Below are positions 23,046 through 32,564 of a stretch of DNA of 64,000 nt, one piece after another. Position 1 is the stretch's first letter. Every line of letters starts with the position of its first letter. Origin of the DNA: Paenibacillus eucommiae (GTDB taxonomy: Bacteria; Bacillota; Bacilli; Paenibacillales; NBRC-103111); NCBI RefSeq assembly GCF_017874215.1, contig NZ_JAGGLB010000006.1, forward strand, positions 248,001-312,000, in the 5' to 3' direction. Below the pieces are notes generated by a model. It saw only the letters and a list, made by a program, of their open reading frames with translations, ran no database searches and was not told the DNA's origin. The position numbers and the translations under genes are program-made.

Positions 23046-25175
23046 TCATTTACTTAGCAATTTAGCAAGAAGGACGGCAAACTCGGCCCTGGTCGCTGCT
23101 TGCAGTGGTCGAAAGCTGTTGTCGCTAAACCCGCTTATCCATCCCGCGGCGCTTAATTGCCGCAAGATGGGCAGCGCCCAATAGTCATCTGGAATATCTG
23201 TAAAGGGGTTGCTACCCTTATTTATGCCTTTCATGCTCCTTGCACTGGCGATTAAAGCAGCCGCTTCCGCTCGTCCGAGCGGCTTATCCGGAAGGAAGAG
23301 GCCACTTGGATAGCCGCTGACAATTCCTGCTTGTACCGCTTTGGCTATGGCCGCATAGGCCCAATGAGTAAGCGGCACATCTGAAAAGCGAATGCTGGCC
23401 TGCTTGGTCAAGTTTAACGTACGTGCCAGCATCACAGTGGCTTCTCCACGAGAAATGCTTATATCCGGTTTAAACGTATGATCCACATAACCACTAATGA
23501 TTTGGTTGGCTTTCAGCTCAGCAATGGCCTGCTGCGCCCAATGCTTATCAATATCCCAGAAGGCATCGGGTGTGAAGTCAACAGAGATTGTGTACTCTCC
23601 TACAGTAGGGAAGGTGTTGGCGGATATCACATTTTTGACCATGATGTAATACTCTCCGGAAGTTAGCTTGGTGGCGGGCATAATTTCCGGCTCGGCCTCT
23701 TCCTTGTCGTCAATTAAAGTTACTTTTCCTTCTTTTTTCGCAAAGGTTAAAGCTAAATCGATTCTGGCAGTGTCCGAAGAAACACGTAAACGCAAAGTAC
23801 CTGGCTGGGAAACAGGCAGCATAAACCAGCTTTCCTGATTGCTCTTATCAAAGGTTCCGGTTATTTCCTGATTGCGAAAAGGGAGAACGAACGCTTTGTA
23901 CATACGACTATTATCACCGAAGGGGTTAGGATATATGTTGAACTGCATCGTCAGCTTATAGACAAGCGGCTCGGTATTCGGGGTTTTAATTTGAATATAG
24001 CTGCGCCCCTTCGTTACCGGAAGCTCGATTGACTTGGATGATGCTGTGTTGTAGGTAGTTCCTTTTGCTTCATTTCCATTAAAGTGTGTAATCACTGCAG
24101 GTATAAGCTCATTGTTGCTGCCACGGATTTGGATGCTTACTGAGCCTGCGTACGAAGGATCGATATAATACCAGCTTTCATCAGCGGAGCCCTGAAGCTC
24201 TGAAGACACTATTGTCGAAACGGAAAGAGGCTTAGCCAGGCTCCTGGAATTGTTCGCGGCATACAGCTTTTCTTTATAAGGAGCTGAGAGCAGCTTGTCC
24301 ATTCTAAGTATGCCGAAGCCAGATTGCGGATTCCAGCCTATGGGATCAATGCTTTCCGCCGTTTGAAGAATGAGGCTGCGGATTTGGTAAGGCTTCATAT
24401 CGGGATGCTTGCCCCAGACCAATGCCGCCGCCGCAGCAACCTGAGGAGCAGCTAAAGAAGTTCCTTCAGCATTTTGATACCCACCGCCTAATTTAGTTGT
24501 CGACACATACCACGGAGCGATCAAATCTATTTCCGGGCCTACATTAGATTGCGGGTGGGCCTTATTGTCCGAGGTTACGCCACCTACAGCCAGAACGCTG
24601 GGATAAGCGGCAGGATAACGAATGCTTTGCTTTTCGTTTCCAACCGCAGCAACAACGAGTACGCCCTCGTTTTCCGCCTGCAGCAGTGCGTCATTCAAAT
24701 CAGTAGAGAAGCGATTTAAGCCTAGTGAGCAAAGCACGATTTTGGCGCCATTTTTCACTGCATAACGAATTCCACTTGCTAAGCTGGCCTCATCGCCGCT
24801 CCCCTTGGAATCCAGCACCTTGACCGGCATGATGCTAATCTTACCGGACGTTCTGCTTTTATTATTAGCCACTGCGGAAATAATACCCGCAACATTCGTG
24901 CCGTGACCATGGTCGTCGGCATAGCTGGCTTTCGTATCGATTAAATTGATGCCATTTGTAAGGGTATCTTTGAGATCCGGATGTGTCAAGTCCACGCCGG
25001 TATCAAGCACAGCTATGACAATATCCTGCTTGTTGTTTTTAGCATAATCCCAAGCTGCTTGGGCATGAATTTGCTGCAAATAATAGGGGTTAGGAGCTTC
25101 GCCATAAGCAGAATAAGAAGCAACGAGCAGCAGTGTGCTTAATAATATGAGGAGATACAGCGTTTTCTTTTTCAT
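23046..25175 (-). CDS. Subtilisin-family (S8) protease with three SLH repeats
   Basis: 709 residues. Signal peptide 1-26. Catalytic triad: Asp57 in IAVLDTGVDLTHP, His90 in DDHGHGTNVAG (the usual THVAG is NVAG) and Ser near 240 in EGTSLAAPQVA. No obvious propeptide: the catalytic domain starts soon after the signal (YYLQQIHAQAAWDYA). Two pre-peptidase-C-like beta regions follow (about 310-420 and 430-530), then three SLH repeats to the C-terminus (FWDIDKHWAQQAIAEL, FSDVPLTHWAYAAIAKAV, FTDIPDDYWALPILRQL). A cell-wall-bound protease, upstream of the LCP gene in the same direction. Confidence 0.92.
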   Translation of the reverse strand: MKKKTLYLLILLSTLLLVASYSAYGEAPNPYYLQQIHAQAAWDYAKNNKQDIVIAVLDTGVDLTHPDLKDTLTNGINLIDTKASYADDHGHGTNVAGIISAVANNKSRTSGKISIMPVKVLDSKGSGDEASLASGIRYAVKNGAKIVLCSLGLNRFSTDLNDALLQAENEGVLVVAAVGNEKQSIRYPAAYPSVLAVGGVTSDNKAHPQSNVGPEIDLIAPWYVSTTKLGGGYQNAEGTSLAAPQVAAAAALVWGKHPDMKPYQIRSLILQTAESIDPIGWNPQSGFGILRMDKLLSAPYKEKLYAANNSRSLAKPLSVSTIVSSELQGSADESWYYIDPSYAGSVSIQIRGSNNELIPAVITHFNGNEAKGTTYNTASSKSIELPVTKGRSYIQIKTPNTEPLVYKLTMQFNIYPNPFGDNSRMYKAFVLPFRNQEITGTFDKSNQESWFMLPVSQPGTLRLRVSSDTARIDLALTFAKKEGKVTLIDDKEEAEPEIMPATKLTSGEYYIMVKNVISANTFPTVGEYTISVDFTPDAFWDIDKHWAQQAIAELKANQIISGYVDHTFKPDISISRGEATVMLARTLNLTKQASIRFSDVPLTHWAYAAIAKAVQAGIVSGYPSGLFLPDKPLGRAEAAALIASARSMKGINKGSNPFTDIPDDYWALPILRQLSAAGWISGFSDNSFRPLQAATRAEFAVLLAKLLSK

Positions 25176-25272
25176 GGTCCGCGGATCCCTGCCTTATCGC
25201 TTATTTCCATGCATGTATATTAGACGCAAAAAGAAGCAAATTTGTTCGGAATATAGCGAAATTTATTTGCAC

Positions 25273-25326
25273 ACAAAAAAACCAACGAAGGTTCCTGTCA
25301 GGCATGCAATAGGAACCTTCATTGGC
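25273..25326 (-). terminator. Terminator of the XpaC/TelA operon
   Basis: Read on the minus strand, CCAATGAAGGTTCCT and AGGAACCTTCGTTGG form a long stem followed by seven T. Confidence 0.9.
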
Positions 25327-25391
25327 TGCGTATTATAATGGAGTAAAAGGTAGGCTGTACCCGGAATTTTGCCGCAAATCCTCACGTTTTT

Positions 25392-26495
25392 TTAGGAATT
25401 GAGTAAATTATCTAGCTGAGACGCCGCGGCAGGATCTTTGAGAGCAGAAGGCTGAGCTCCGGTTTCCAAACCAAGCCGTTTGGACATTTGCTGATTTAAA
25501 GCGGAGTAAGTTTTGGTAGTTGATTCGCAGCTGGCAATAATTTCGCGGTTCGATTTCTCGGCATTGTCCAGGGCGATCATAAGATCGGACATAGCTTGAT
25601 TGACCGCTTCTAATGACATCGCTGGATTCTTAAGCAGTTCAGCGGACTGCTGGGAGGATACCTTGAGCATTTCCGCGTTTCTTTTAAACTGGTCTTCGAT
25701 CGTTTGATTAACCTTTTGCACTGCACTAGCTACCCGGTTTGCATCTTCAATAGCAAGGGTAATCATCGCCGAAACCGTAATCAAATTCGAAGCCTTATAG
25801 ATGGAGTTGTTAACAGAATCGATTAGTTTATCATTCGTATCATTTATAATATCAGTGGCGGCAATGGCCTGATTGTACAGCATAATATCTTCAGTCATAG
25901 ATTGAACGCGGGTGACGACTTTCCTTAAGCCGCGCTCCAGATAAGTTTTGCGCTGGGCATTCTCAGGCTTGGATATTTCAGCTTCAAAGAGAGACTTCAG
26001 CTGGGTTCCCTTGGAGATGTTATACTGCAGCGCATAGATCTCTTCCAGAGAGTTTCTCTTAAGTGTCCGCATACTGACAATATGGTCCTCCAGCGTGTCT
26101 TTTCCGTCACGTAAGCCGCTTACTATAGCATCAATATTCGTTTTCACAGATTGGTATTTGTATACATAATTTTTCAATGGCGATTTGCGCAGAAGCTTTC
26201 CGAAAATACCAACATTTTTGCTCTGTTGAAGGGATTCACATTCATTGCGTAGACTAAGAATTAAGTTAGAGACCTGGGCAGTCTTGCCGTTCATGAGGTC
26301 ATTCACCGGACGTTCTAATTGTCGTAGAGTTTGTCCTGCTCTTTCCTGTGTTTTCATGCCGAGCTTGCCCACATCGTCCATTAAGCCATCAAGAGTAAGC
26401 GTGTCAGCCTGAGCAACCTGCCTGAAAATAGCGGAAGCCTCTTGTGCCAATTTCTGCTCGTCATCTTTTTTTAATTCAATCATTTGTGTAGACAT
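25392..26495 (-). CDS. TelA/YaaN family protein (toxic anion resistance)
   Basis: 367 residues, largely helical and soluble. Family look throughout: LRQLERPVNDLMNGKTAQVS, LEDHIVSMRTLKRNSLEEIY and ITVSAMITLAIEDANRVASA. The family was named for tellurite resistance, but its general role seems linked to the cell envelope and lipid II-active antibiotics. GGAGGAGAC lies 4-5 nt before ATG 26495. It follows the XpaC-like gene by 16 nt, the same pairing as xpaC-yaaN in B. subtilis. Confidence 0.9.
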   Translation of the reverse strand: MSTQMIELKKDDEQKLAQEASAIFRQVAQADTLTLDGLMDDVGKLGMKTQERAGQTLRQLERPVNDLMNGKTAQVSNLILSLRNECESLQQSKNVGIFGKLLRKSPLKNYVYKYQSVKTNIDAIVSGLRDGKDTLEDHIVSMRTLKRNSLEEIYALQYNISKGTQLKSLFEAEISKPENAQRKTYLERGLRKVVTRVQSMTEDIMLYNQAIAATDIINDTNDKLIDSVNNSIYKASNLITVSAMITLAIEDANRVASAVQKVNQTIEDQFKRNAEMLKVSSQQSAELLKNPAMSLEAVNQAMSDLMIALDNAEKSNREIIASCESTTKTYSALNQQMSKRLGLETGAQPSALKDPAAASQLDNLLNS

Positions 26496-26511
26496 ATTGT
26501 CTCCTCCTTAG

Positions 26512-27171
26512 CTAGAATCTCTCGGAGCCACTGTATCTGCGGTGAATCAATTCGGCTCTTGTTTGCAGTTCGACTAAATCCTTATGTTCTATGGTAGTAA
26601 CGATTGAGGAAATATCCGAATCAATATCTTTCAAACCATTTAACAGCATCCGCCTGTTTTGAGTTTTGGCTTCCCCGCTTAGCCGCAAGAATGGCGAGAT
26701 AAAGCTGTTTAAATCTTTTAGGACAAGGCGCCTTAAGCGATGATTGACATCATCATTGTTCAGTTCGCTTACAAGCGGGATCACCCGCTGCAGACGGGTA
26801 AACACAGACAACGATTTCTCAACGAGTTCATTATCCAAATTGTTCTTCTGACCTTCGGAAATAATCATATCTTCAAGAACCTCTAAATATTCCAGAGCCG
26901 GATGAAATAAAGGATTGACCTCAACAGGTGGAAGCACACGCTCATTACTTGCGGCAGTTGGCTCACTTTGTCCCGGTTCTATAGCAGGTAATTGCATTTC
27001 CGCAAAAACGCGTTCAGATATATTGGGCTTGCGCCGCCTGTCCAGAGTAGCACCAACGGCAATTCCTAATACAGGCAGCAGCAAAGATATAAATTCGGGG
27101 ATCAGCCAGGTTGTAGCGATAGCGATGCCATAACCGATAACTGCCCCTAGTACGGTACGATTTTTAAGCAT
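26512..27171 (-). CDS. XpaC-like membrane protein
   Basis: 219 residues. N-terminal hydrophobic segments (VLGAVIGYGIAIATTWLI, FISLLLPVLGIAVGATL) then a basic linker (DRRRKPNISER) and a helical cytosolic part with EYLEVLEDMIISEGQKN and FISPFLRLSGEAKTQNR. Assignment to XpaC rests on this plan and on the TelA neighbour; the sequence is divergent. Ribosome site GAGGTGA is 7 nt from ATG 27171. Function of XpaC proteins is poorly defined. Confidence 0.6.
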   Translation of the reverse strand: MLKNRTVLGAVIGYGIAIATTWLIPEFISLLLPVLGIAVGATLDRRRKPNISERVFAEMQLPAIEPGQSEPTAASNERVLPPVEVNPLFHPALEYLEVLEDMIISEGQKNNLDNELVEKSLSVFTRLQRVIPLVSELNNDDVNHRLRRLVLKDLNSFISPFLRLSGEAKTQNRRMLLNGLKDIDSDISSIVTTIEHKDLVELQTRAELIHRRYSGSERF

Positions 27172-27323
27172 GCCGGATCACCTCAAATTCTGTATATACT
27201 TCAACAGCGTTTTACTTTGCTCTTATGATGCCCTTACTATGCCTATTCTTTAAGTGTAAGTAGTTGGTTATATGATGTCAAATAAAGTTACTTGCCAGCA
27301 GGCTGAAGTCATGATAAATGTCG

Positions 27324-27350
27324 TGATACATCCAGTATAAAGTTGGCGTA
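27324..27350 (+). promoter_or_regulatory. Possible ECF-type promoter
   Basis: TGATAC (27324-27329) and CGTA (27347-27350) are 17 nt apart, resembling TGAAAC/CGTA of SigW-class promoters. It lies about 100 nt before the sigma start. The remainder of the gap 27172-27457 shows nothing else clear. Confidence 0.3.
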
Positions 27351-27457
27351 ATAATTAGGCAAAGGGATTTATTGTTAAATAAAATGATGACGATGTCACA
27401 TTACTTCCAGTTCGATTGTTTATATACGTGAAGAATGGTTTGGAGAGGAGGCTTGCT

Positions 27458-28057
27458 TTGGATATACAAGAGATCATGGAGAAAGTCCGCCAAGGCGACT
27501 CCAACGCCTATGAAATGGTTATACGCATGTACCAGCAGCGAATATTTACCTTCTGTTACTATATGCTGGGAAACCAACAGGAGGCGGAAGATGCTGTGCA
27601 GGATATTTTTCTAAAAGCTTACAAGCATTTATCCTCTTATCGGCATGAGCATTCGTTCTATGCGTGGCTGCACAGGATTGCGCACAATCATTGTAATAAT
27701 TTATTAAAACGAAAGAGGAAGTGGCGGCTGTTGCTGCCGATGTTCCGGCCTGTCATTCAAGAAAAAAGTGCTGAGCAAATATTTTCCGAACAGATGAGTA
27801 CTGAAATTGTGGATTGGCTCAAGGATTTGTCGGCGGTTGAAAAGCAGATTCTGCTTTTGCGGGTGCTTGAGGATCTATCCTTCGATGAGATTGCCCAAGC
27901 CTTGGAGGCTAAGCCTGCTGCTGTCCGCAAGCGGTTTGAACGGATTAAGAAGAAGCTTCAGCAAACTAAGAGGAGGGACGATATCCATCATGAGCAGCGA
28001 TACGAATTACGACAAGGCAGTCAAGCGACTGAAGCAAACGGATCTGCCAGAAATTGA
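27458..28057 (+). CDS. ECF RNA polymerase sigma factor (SigW-like)
   Basis: 199 residues from TTG 27458, 7 nt after GAGGAG; the upstream ATG 27416 has no ribosome site. Region 2: NAYEMVIRMYQQRIFTFCYY and EAEDAVQDIFLKAYKHL; region 4: LSAVEKQILLLRVLEDLSFDEIAQ followed by AVRKRFERIKKKL. The tail (HHEQRYELRQGSQ) overlaps the next gene by 68 nt, an unusually long overlap, so the two are coupled. Likely an envelope-stress sigma paired with its own membrane anti-sigma. Confidence 0.88.
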   Translation: MDIQEIMEKVRQGDSNAYEMVIRMYQQRIFTFCYYMLGNQQEAEDAVQDIFLKAYKHLSSYRHEHSFYAWLHRIAHNHCNNLLKRKRKWRLLLPMFRPVIQEKSAEQIFSEQMSTEIVDWLKDLSAVEKQILLLRVLEDLSFDEIAQALEAKPAAVRKRFERIKKKLQQTKRRDDIHHEQRYELRQGSQATEANGSARN

Positions 28058-28844
28058 TGTTTCCCGGATCGTCATGGAGAAGATTCACAACTACAAGCTT
28101 AATGGCGAAAATTCCGAAAAGCCTAAGCGGAGTACATGGCGAAGGACGTGGCGAAGGTCATGGATGGTGCGCCCGGTTTGGGCTGTGGCGATCCTATGCT
28201 TTTTTGCCGTGGCAGTTTCTGTTAGTGCCGCGATGATGGCTTTACCTTCTGTGTGGAATGGAATCCAGCTGTCCACTTACCGGATCGAGGAGAAGGGGGC
28301 TGACAATGTCAGTAGCAGGGCAGGGTTACCCTTTATCGAAAGATTGGAAGAAGAGCTTAAGAATGAGACGGTTTGGAGAACGCTAACGTTCGCGGAGGCG
28401 GAGAAAGAACTTCAGTTCCCGATTCTGCGCCCAGACAATGTAGGCAGAACTCCTTCAAGAGCCTTTGGAGTAGTGGTGACGGAAGTGGGCATTAAATTTC
28501 TCAAATCTAAGTCGATAGACGACCTGCCGCTATGGATAGGTGGCTTCTACGATTTCTATGAGGAAGGGAAAAAGTGGATCGTCGTCAGGCAAAATTTGGA
28601 TCCAATGTCAACTGACGTTCTGCAGGGAAAGACTACGATGAAGCAATATTATCCGGCGGACTGGGAGATTGTGCAGGTTAGCGACCACATCTTAGCTGTG
28701 TATGATGCAAACGGGCAATCGAAATCATTGAGACTGAAAGTGAAAACGGATGCTGATCTAGTTCTTTCACTCGAATTAAGCGGAAACGTCTCAAAAAATG
28801 AATTGATTCAATTAGCAGAAGCTTACATTGGCAAAGAGAAGTAA
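27990..28844 (+). CDS. Anti-sigma-like single-pass membrane protein
   Basis: 284 residues from ATG 27990 (AGGAGG at 27970-27975, 14 nt away, somewhat far). Cytosolic basic part of about 60 residues ending KRSTWRRTWRRSWMV, one membrane helix (PVWAVAILCFFAVAVSVSAA), then an extracellular domain with KQYYPADWEIVQVSDHILAVY near the C-terminus, similar to DUF4367-type domains attached to anti-sigma factors. No zinc-binding HxxxCxxC motif is seen in the cytosolic part. Role inferred mostly from its place behind the sigma gene. Confidence 0.65.
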   Translation: MSSDTNYDKAVKRLKQTDLPEIDVSRIVMEKIHNYKLNGENSEKPKRSTWRRTWRRSWMVRPVWAVAILCFFAVAVSVSAAMMALPSVWNGIQLSTYRIEEKGADNVSSRAGLPFIERLEEELKNETVWRTLTFAEAEKELQFPILRPDNVGRTPSRAFGVVVTEVGIKFLKSKSIDDLPLWIGGFYDFYEEGKKWIVVRQNLDPMSTDVLQGKTTMKQYYPADWEIVQVSDHILAVYDANGQSKSLRLKVKTDADLVLSLELSGNVSKNELIQLAEAYIGKEK

Positions 28845-28864
28845 ACGGTAAAGGAGCACCATAA

Positions 28865-30229
28865 ATGAACAAGTGGTTGAGGTCCACGATAGGGCTGGTA
28901 TTAGTAATGTTGATTGTTGTAACAGCTGCCGGATGCAGAGAAGAAGAAGGGAAAGTGTTCAAGGCCGTTGGGGAAAATGAAAAGGCAATGATCAAAGTTC
29001 TTTGCCAGGATGAGAGTGAATTTTATTCGCAATATGGCTCCTTGTTTTTGGCGGAATATCCGAATATTGAGGTTCAGGTCATTTCAACAGCAGGAAATCC
29101 CTCGCAGGATATTGACGCAATAATTGAAGCAGAGAAACCGGATGTACTGATCCTCGACACTTCGCAATACGAGAAATATGCAAATGGTGGTTATCTGTAC
29201 GATCTGGATGCTGCAATCAGACAGGGGCAATTTGATCTGGCTGGGATTTTACCCGCAGTGACGGATTCCATTAAAGATATGAGTGGTGGGAAATTGTACG
29301 GACTTGCTCCGCGCTTTTCCAGTCAGGCGTTATATTATAACAAGGATTCATTTGACAGGTACAGCGTCCCTTACCCAAAAGATAAGATGAGCTGGGAAGA
29401 GGTGCTTGAGCTTGCACAGCGTTTTCCCAGAGAGGACGATGCCGGTGAGCGTACGTACGGATTTATGTTTAATAGATATGATGCCAACCCCTACAACTCG
29501 GCATTAACCATCGGCTTCGGCAAAGGGCTTTCTTATTTTGATCTGGACACAATGCAGATGACAATCGATACAGAAGAATGGAAAAAAGTATTTCAGCTCG
29601 CCTTCGATGTTATTCAATCTGGAGCTGTATATGAACCTCCGGAGCAAAATGGATTTATCCCTGGCATGGGACAAAAGGAAGAGATGGAGCAGGACCCGTT
29701 TTTTGGAGGTAAAACGGCGATGATGATTAGCGCCAATGATTTTATGGCCCAGCTGAAAAGAGCGAAAAGCTATCTGAAGGACCGGATGCCGGAATGGGAT
29801 ATCGTGAGTGTTCCCGTTGATCAACAAAATCCGGACGTTGGCAACGTGCTGTGGATCAGAGATATATTCACTATTCATGCACAGTCCGCGAATGTAGAGG
29901 CTGCTTGGGCTTTCGTTTCTTACATAAACAGCGACACCTTTGCCCGGGTGACAGCGAAAGCACAGATCAACGGGACCATGCCGGCAAGAGCAGCTTTTCT
30001 GAAAGATGATGAAGGCCACAATCTGGAAGCTTTCACAGCTTTGAAGCCTAATCCGAACATTCAAAAAGGGAGTGGTGAGGTGCCACAGTCGTTCTTTTTA
30101 GCTTTTGGTGCCATGGCTGAACAGGAGACGAAGTTAGCTTACAAGGGAGAGCAGTCACTTGAGACAGCGCTGGCGAATATCCAGCAAAAGGGGCAGGCGC
30201 TGCTGCAAGCCGAAATGAATAGCCAGTAA
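28865..30229 (+). CDS. Extracellular solute-binding lipoprotein (family 1)
   Basis: 454 residues. Lipoprotein signal with lipobox VTAAGC (Cys near residue 23). Type-1 binding fold: VLCQDESEFYSQYGSLFLAEYP shown by its first half, PDVLILDTSQYEKYANGGYL, AQALYYNKDSF-like string (SSQALYYNKDSFDRYSVPYP) and GGKTAMMISANDF are the standard landmarks of MalE-like sugar-binding proteins. No permease or ATPase genes are adjacent, so it is an orphan subunit or a sensor. Twenty nt after the anti-sigma gene, thus probably in that operon, which is unusual for a sugar-binding protein. Confidence 0.85.
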   Translation: MNKWLRSTIGLVLVMLIVVTAAGCREEEGKVFKAVGENEKAMIKVLCQDESEFYSQYGSLFLAEYPNIEVQVISTAGNPSQDIDAIIEAEKPDVLILDTSQYEKYANGGYLYDLDAAIRQGQFDLAGILPAVTDSIKDMSGGKLYGLAPRFSSQALYYNKDSFDRYSVPYPKDKMSWEEVLELAQRFPREDDAGERTYGFMFNRYDANPYNSALTIGFGKGLSYFDLDTMQMTIDTEEWKKVFQLAFDVIQSGAVYEPPEQNGFIPGMGQKEEMEQDPFFGGKTAMMISANDFMAQLKRAKSYLKDRMPEWDIVSVPVDQQNPDVGNVLWIRDIFTIHAQSANVEAAWAFVSYINSDTFARVTAKAQINGTMPARAAFLKDDEGHNLEAFTALKPNPNIQKGSGEVPQSFFLAFGAMAEQETKLAYKGEQSLETALANIQQKGQALLQAEMNSQ

Positions 30230-30246
30230 CATATAAAGACACCTGG

Positions 30247-31155
30247 CTATGGTAGTTTAGGTGCTTCGGATATAGGCTGCAGCAAAGTGTTCAGCATCGT
30301 TTGGGCGGCATGAGACAGCGGTACATCCTTTAATGTGACAATCCCAATATGCCTGTGAGGGGGCTTGGGTGCCAGCTGTAGAGCAAACAGTCCGCCGGAA
30401 GCGAGCTCCTCCGTGGCAAATTCTGCTGTCACACAGGCAATCCCGAGCCCGGCTTTGGCAAATTGGATGAGCAGATCCATGCTCCCAAGTTCAAATTCAG
30501 GCTCGAGCCTTATTTTATGGCTTTGAAAGTAGGCATCAATCAACCTCCGCATATTGCTTCCTTTCTCCAGCAAAATAAGGGGATAAGCAGCAAGCTGCTT
30601 GGGGGTTACTTGCTGATCCTTTAAAGCCGCATATTTGCTTCCCGCTATAAAAACTTCCTGCAGCTTGCTGCCCTGCCAAACCGTAAGCTGTGAATCCTCA
30701 TAAGGCAAATTGATGATGCCGAAATCGATTTTTCCATCTTTCAGCAGCTTCACGGTTTCTTGTGAGGTGCGGTTCGTAACATGCAGCTTAACCTCCGGGT
30801 AGTGCAGGTGAAAGGACTCCAGATAAGGCAGCAGGTAATACCTGCAGAGTGTATCGCTTGCTCCAACACGCACGACGCCGCTCTGCAGGCTGTGCATTTC
30901 TGTGAGCTTCTGCTCAGCTTCACTTACCAGTTGAAAGGCTTGCTCCAAGTAGCGGTACAACATCTCGCCTTCCACAGTCAGCTTGACTCCCCGTGAGGTC
31001 CGAAAAAATAACGCTCCGCCCAAACGCTCCTCCAACTGCTTGATCGCATGGCTTACTGCGGGCTGGGTAATAAACAAAGCCTCAGCGGCTTTCGAGAAGC
31101 TCCGCTCTCTGGCTGTTACGACAAATACACGGTATCCATCCAAATGAATGTCCAT
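30247..31155 (-). CDS. LysR family transcriptional regulator
   Basis: 302 residues. N-terminal winged helix: SFSKAAEALFITQPAVSHAI and QLEERLGGALFFRTSRG. C-terminal periplasmic-binding-type effector domain (GVVRVGASDTLCRYYLLPYL, DFGIINLPYED). Divergent from the purA-like gene with a 122-nt AT-rich gap that would hold both promoters and the LysR site; control of the purA-like gene is therefore plausible. The convergent solute-binding gene ends 17 nt away. AAGGA sits almost against ATG 31155, so the start may be slightly downstream. Confidence 0.9.
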   Translation of the reverse strand: MDIHLDGYRVFVVTARERSFSKAAEALFITQPAVSHAIKQLEERLGGALFFRTSRGVKLTVEGEMLYRYLEQAFQLVSEAEQKLTEMHSLQSGVVRVGASDTLCRYYLLPYLESFHLHYPEVKLHVTNRTSQETVKLLKDGKIDFGIINLPYEDSQLTVWQGSKLQEVFIAGSKYAALKDQQVTPKQLAAYPLILLEKGSNMRRLIDAYFQSHKIRLEPEFELGSMDLLIQFAKAGLGIACVTAEFATEELASGGLFALQLAPKPPHRHIGIVTLKDVPLSHAAQTMLNTLLQPISEAPKLP

Positions 31156-31277
31156 TCCTTAACCTCATTATATATCAATTTTATTTATACTAGATATTCA
31201 TTATATTCATTTTTTTTATATCATAACATGAAATATAATGAAGTGGTTAGTAATAAACCGCCAAGGAGTGATTAATA

Positions 31278-32564
31278 ATGAATCAAGGTGTTACGGCTAT
31301 TGTAGGAGCTAATTGGGGCGATGAGGGTAAAGGGAAAATCACAGATTTGCTGGGAGATAAAGCGGATATCGTAATCCGTTTTCAGGGTGGGAATAATGCT
31401 GGACACACGATAATCAATGCGTACGGAAAGTTCGTGCTGCAAATGCTGCCATCGGGAGTATTTCACGAAACGGTTCTTAATGTAATTGGACCGGGGACCG
31501 CGCTGAATATAGAAGGTTTAATGAAAGAGCTGGATCAGCTGGCAGCCCGCGGTGTGCCGAAGCCGAAGCTGGCTATCTCAGACCGCAGTCAGGTCATTGT
31601 AGCTTATCATCCCTTATTTGACATGCTGGAAGAAGAGCGGCTGGGAAGCGGCCAGTTCGGTTCTACTAAATCCGGAATTGCTCCTTTCTATGCAGACAAA
31701 TATAGCAAGATAGGCATTCAGGTCGCTGATTTGTATGATAAGGAAAGACTGAGAATGAAGCTGGAGAAGGCACTTGTTTTCAAAAATACGCTGCTTGAGC
31801 ACTTATATAAGAAGGAAAAGCTAGTCCTCGATGAGATTCTTGAGCAGTTATGGCTTAGCGGGCAGGCTATTCTGCCTTTTGTCAGCGATACGACATTACT
31901 CCTGCATCAAGCGCTGCAGGATGGTAAATCGATTGTTGTCGAGGGACAGCTTGGAGCACTGCGCGATCCGGATCATGGGATCTATCCCTTTTCCACCTCG
32001 TCATCTACATTAGCTGGCTTCGCAGCCGTTGGCGCCGGTGTTCCACCCCATGCCATTAGGCGAATTGTAGCTGTGGCCAAAGCCTATTCCAGCTGTGTAG
32101 GCGCAGGCCCGTTCGTTACTGAACTTCATGGGCCTGAAGGCGACGAGCTGCGCAAACGGGGCGGGGATGCTGGTGAATACGGCTCCAAGACGGGAAGGCC
32201 GCGGCGCATGGGCTGGTTCGATGCCGTCGCAACACGATATGGTTGTATGCTGCAAGGAGCAACCGAGGTAGCTTTATCACTGCTGGATGTGCTGAGCTAT
32301 CTGGAGCGAATCCCTGTATGCACGGCATATGAAATCGATGGCAAGCGATTGAGCCATTTTCCTCCTACCCCGCTGCTGGAACGGGCCTATCCCGTGTATG
32401 AATTGCTTCCGGGCTGGCAGTGTGACATTTCCGGAATTCGGGAATTCTCCAAGCTGCCTGAAGAAGCTAAACAATATGTGCAGTTTATTGAAAAACAGAT
32501 TGGTGTTCCAATCCGAATGATCTCCAATGGTCCGCGACGTGAGGATTATATAGAGCTTAGCTAA
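31278..32564 (+). CDS. Adenylosuccinate synthetase-like protein (PurA family)
   Basis: 428 residues, normal PurA length. PurA joins IMP and aspartate using GTP. Seen: ANWGDEGKGKITDLL with the catalytic Asp near residue 13 (standard is QWGDEGKGK), RFQGGNNAGHTI with the catalytic His near 41, and GSKTGRPRRMGWFD near 305 (standard ends RRCGWFD). The middle loop reads VVEGQLGALRDPDHGIYPF where EGAQG with LLDxDHGTYPF is standard. These differences suggest a paralogue with altered substrate rather than the housekeeping enzyme. AAGGAG is 7 nt before ATG 31278. Divergent LysR gene upstream; no purine genes nearby. Confidence 0.82.
   Translation: MNQGVTAIVGANWGDEGKGKITDLLGDKADIVIRFQGGNNAGHTIINAYGKFVLQMLPSGVFHETVLNVIGPGTALNIEGLMKELDQLAARGVPKPKLAISDRSQVIVAYHPLFDMLEEERLGSGQFGSTKSGIAPFYADKYSKIGIQVADLYDKERLRMKLEKALVFKNTLLEHLYKKEKLVLDEILEQLWLSGQAILPFVSDTTLLLHQALQDGKSIVVEGQLGALRDPDHGIYPFSTSSSTLAGFAAVGAGVPPHAIRRIVAVAKAYSSCVGAGPFVTELHGPEGDELRKRGGDAGEYGSKTGRPRRMGWFDAVATRYGCMLQGATEVALSLLDVLSYLERIPVCTAYEIDGKRLSHFPPTPLLERAYPVYELLPGWQCDISGIREFSKLPEEAKQYVQFIEKQIGVPIRMISNGPRREDYIELS

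Noticed and set aside
26512-27171. Start of a phage-shock or secretion component
   Set aside because: The pairing with a TelA/YaaN protein and the two-helix start fit XpaC better.
31278-32564. Phage-type PurZ (diaminopurine synthesis)
   Set aside because: The catalytic Asp in GDEGKGK is retained, where PurZ proteins have a change, and no phage genes are near.
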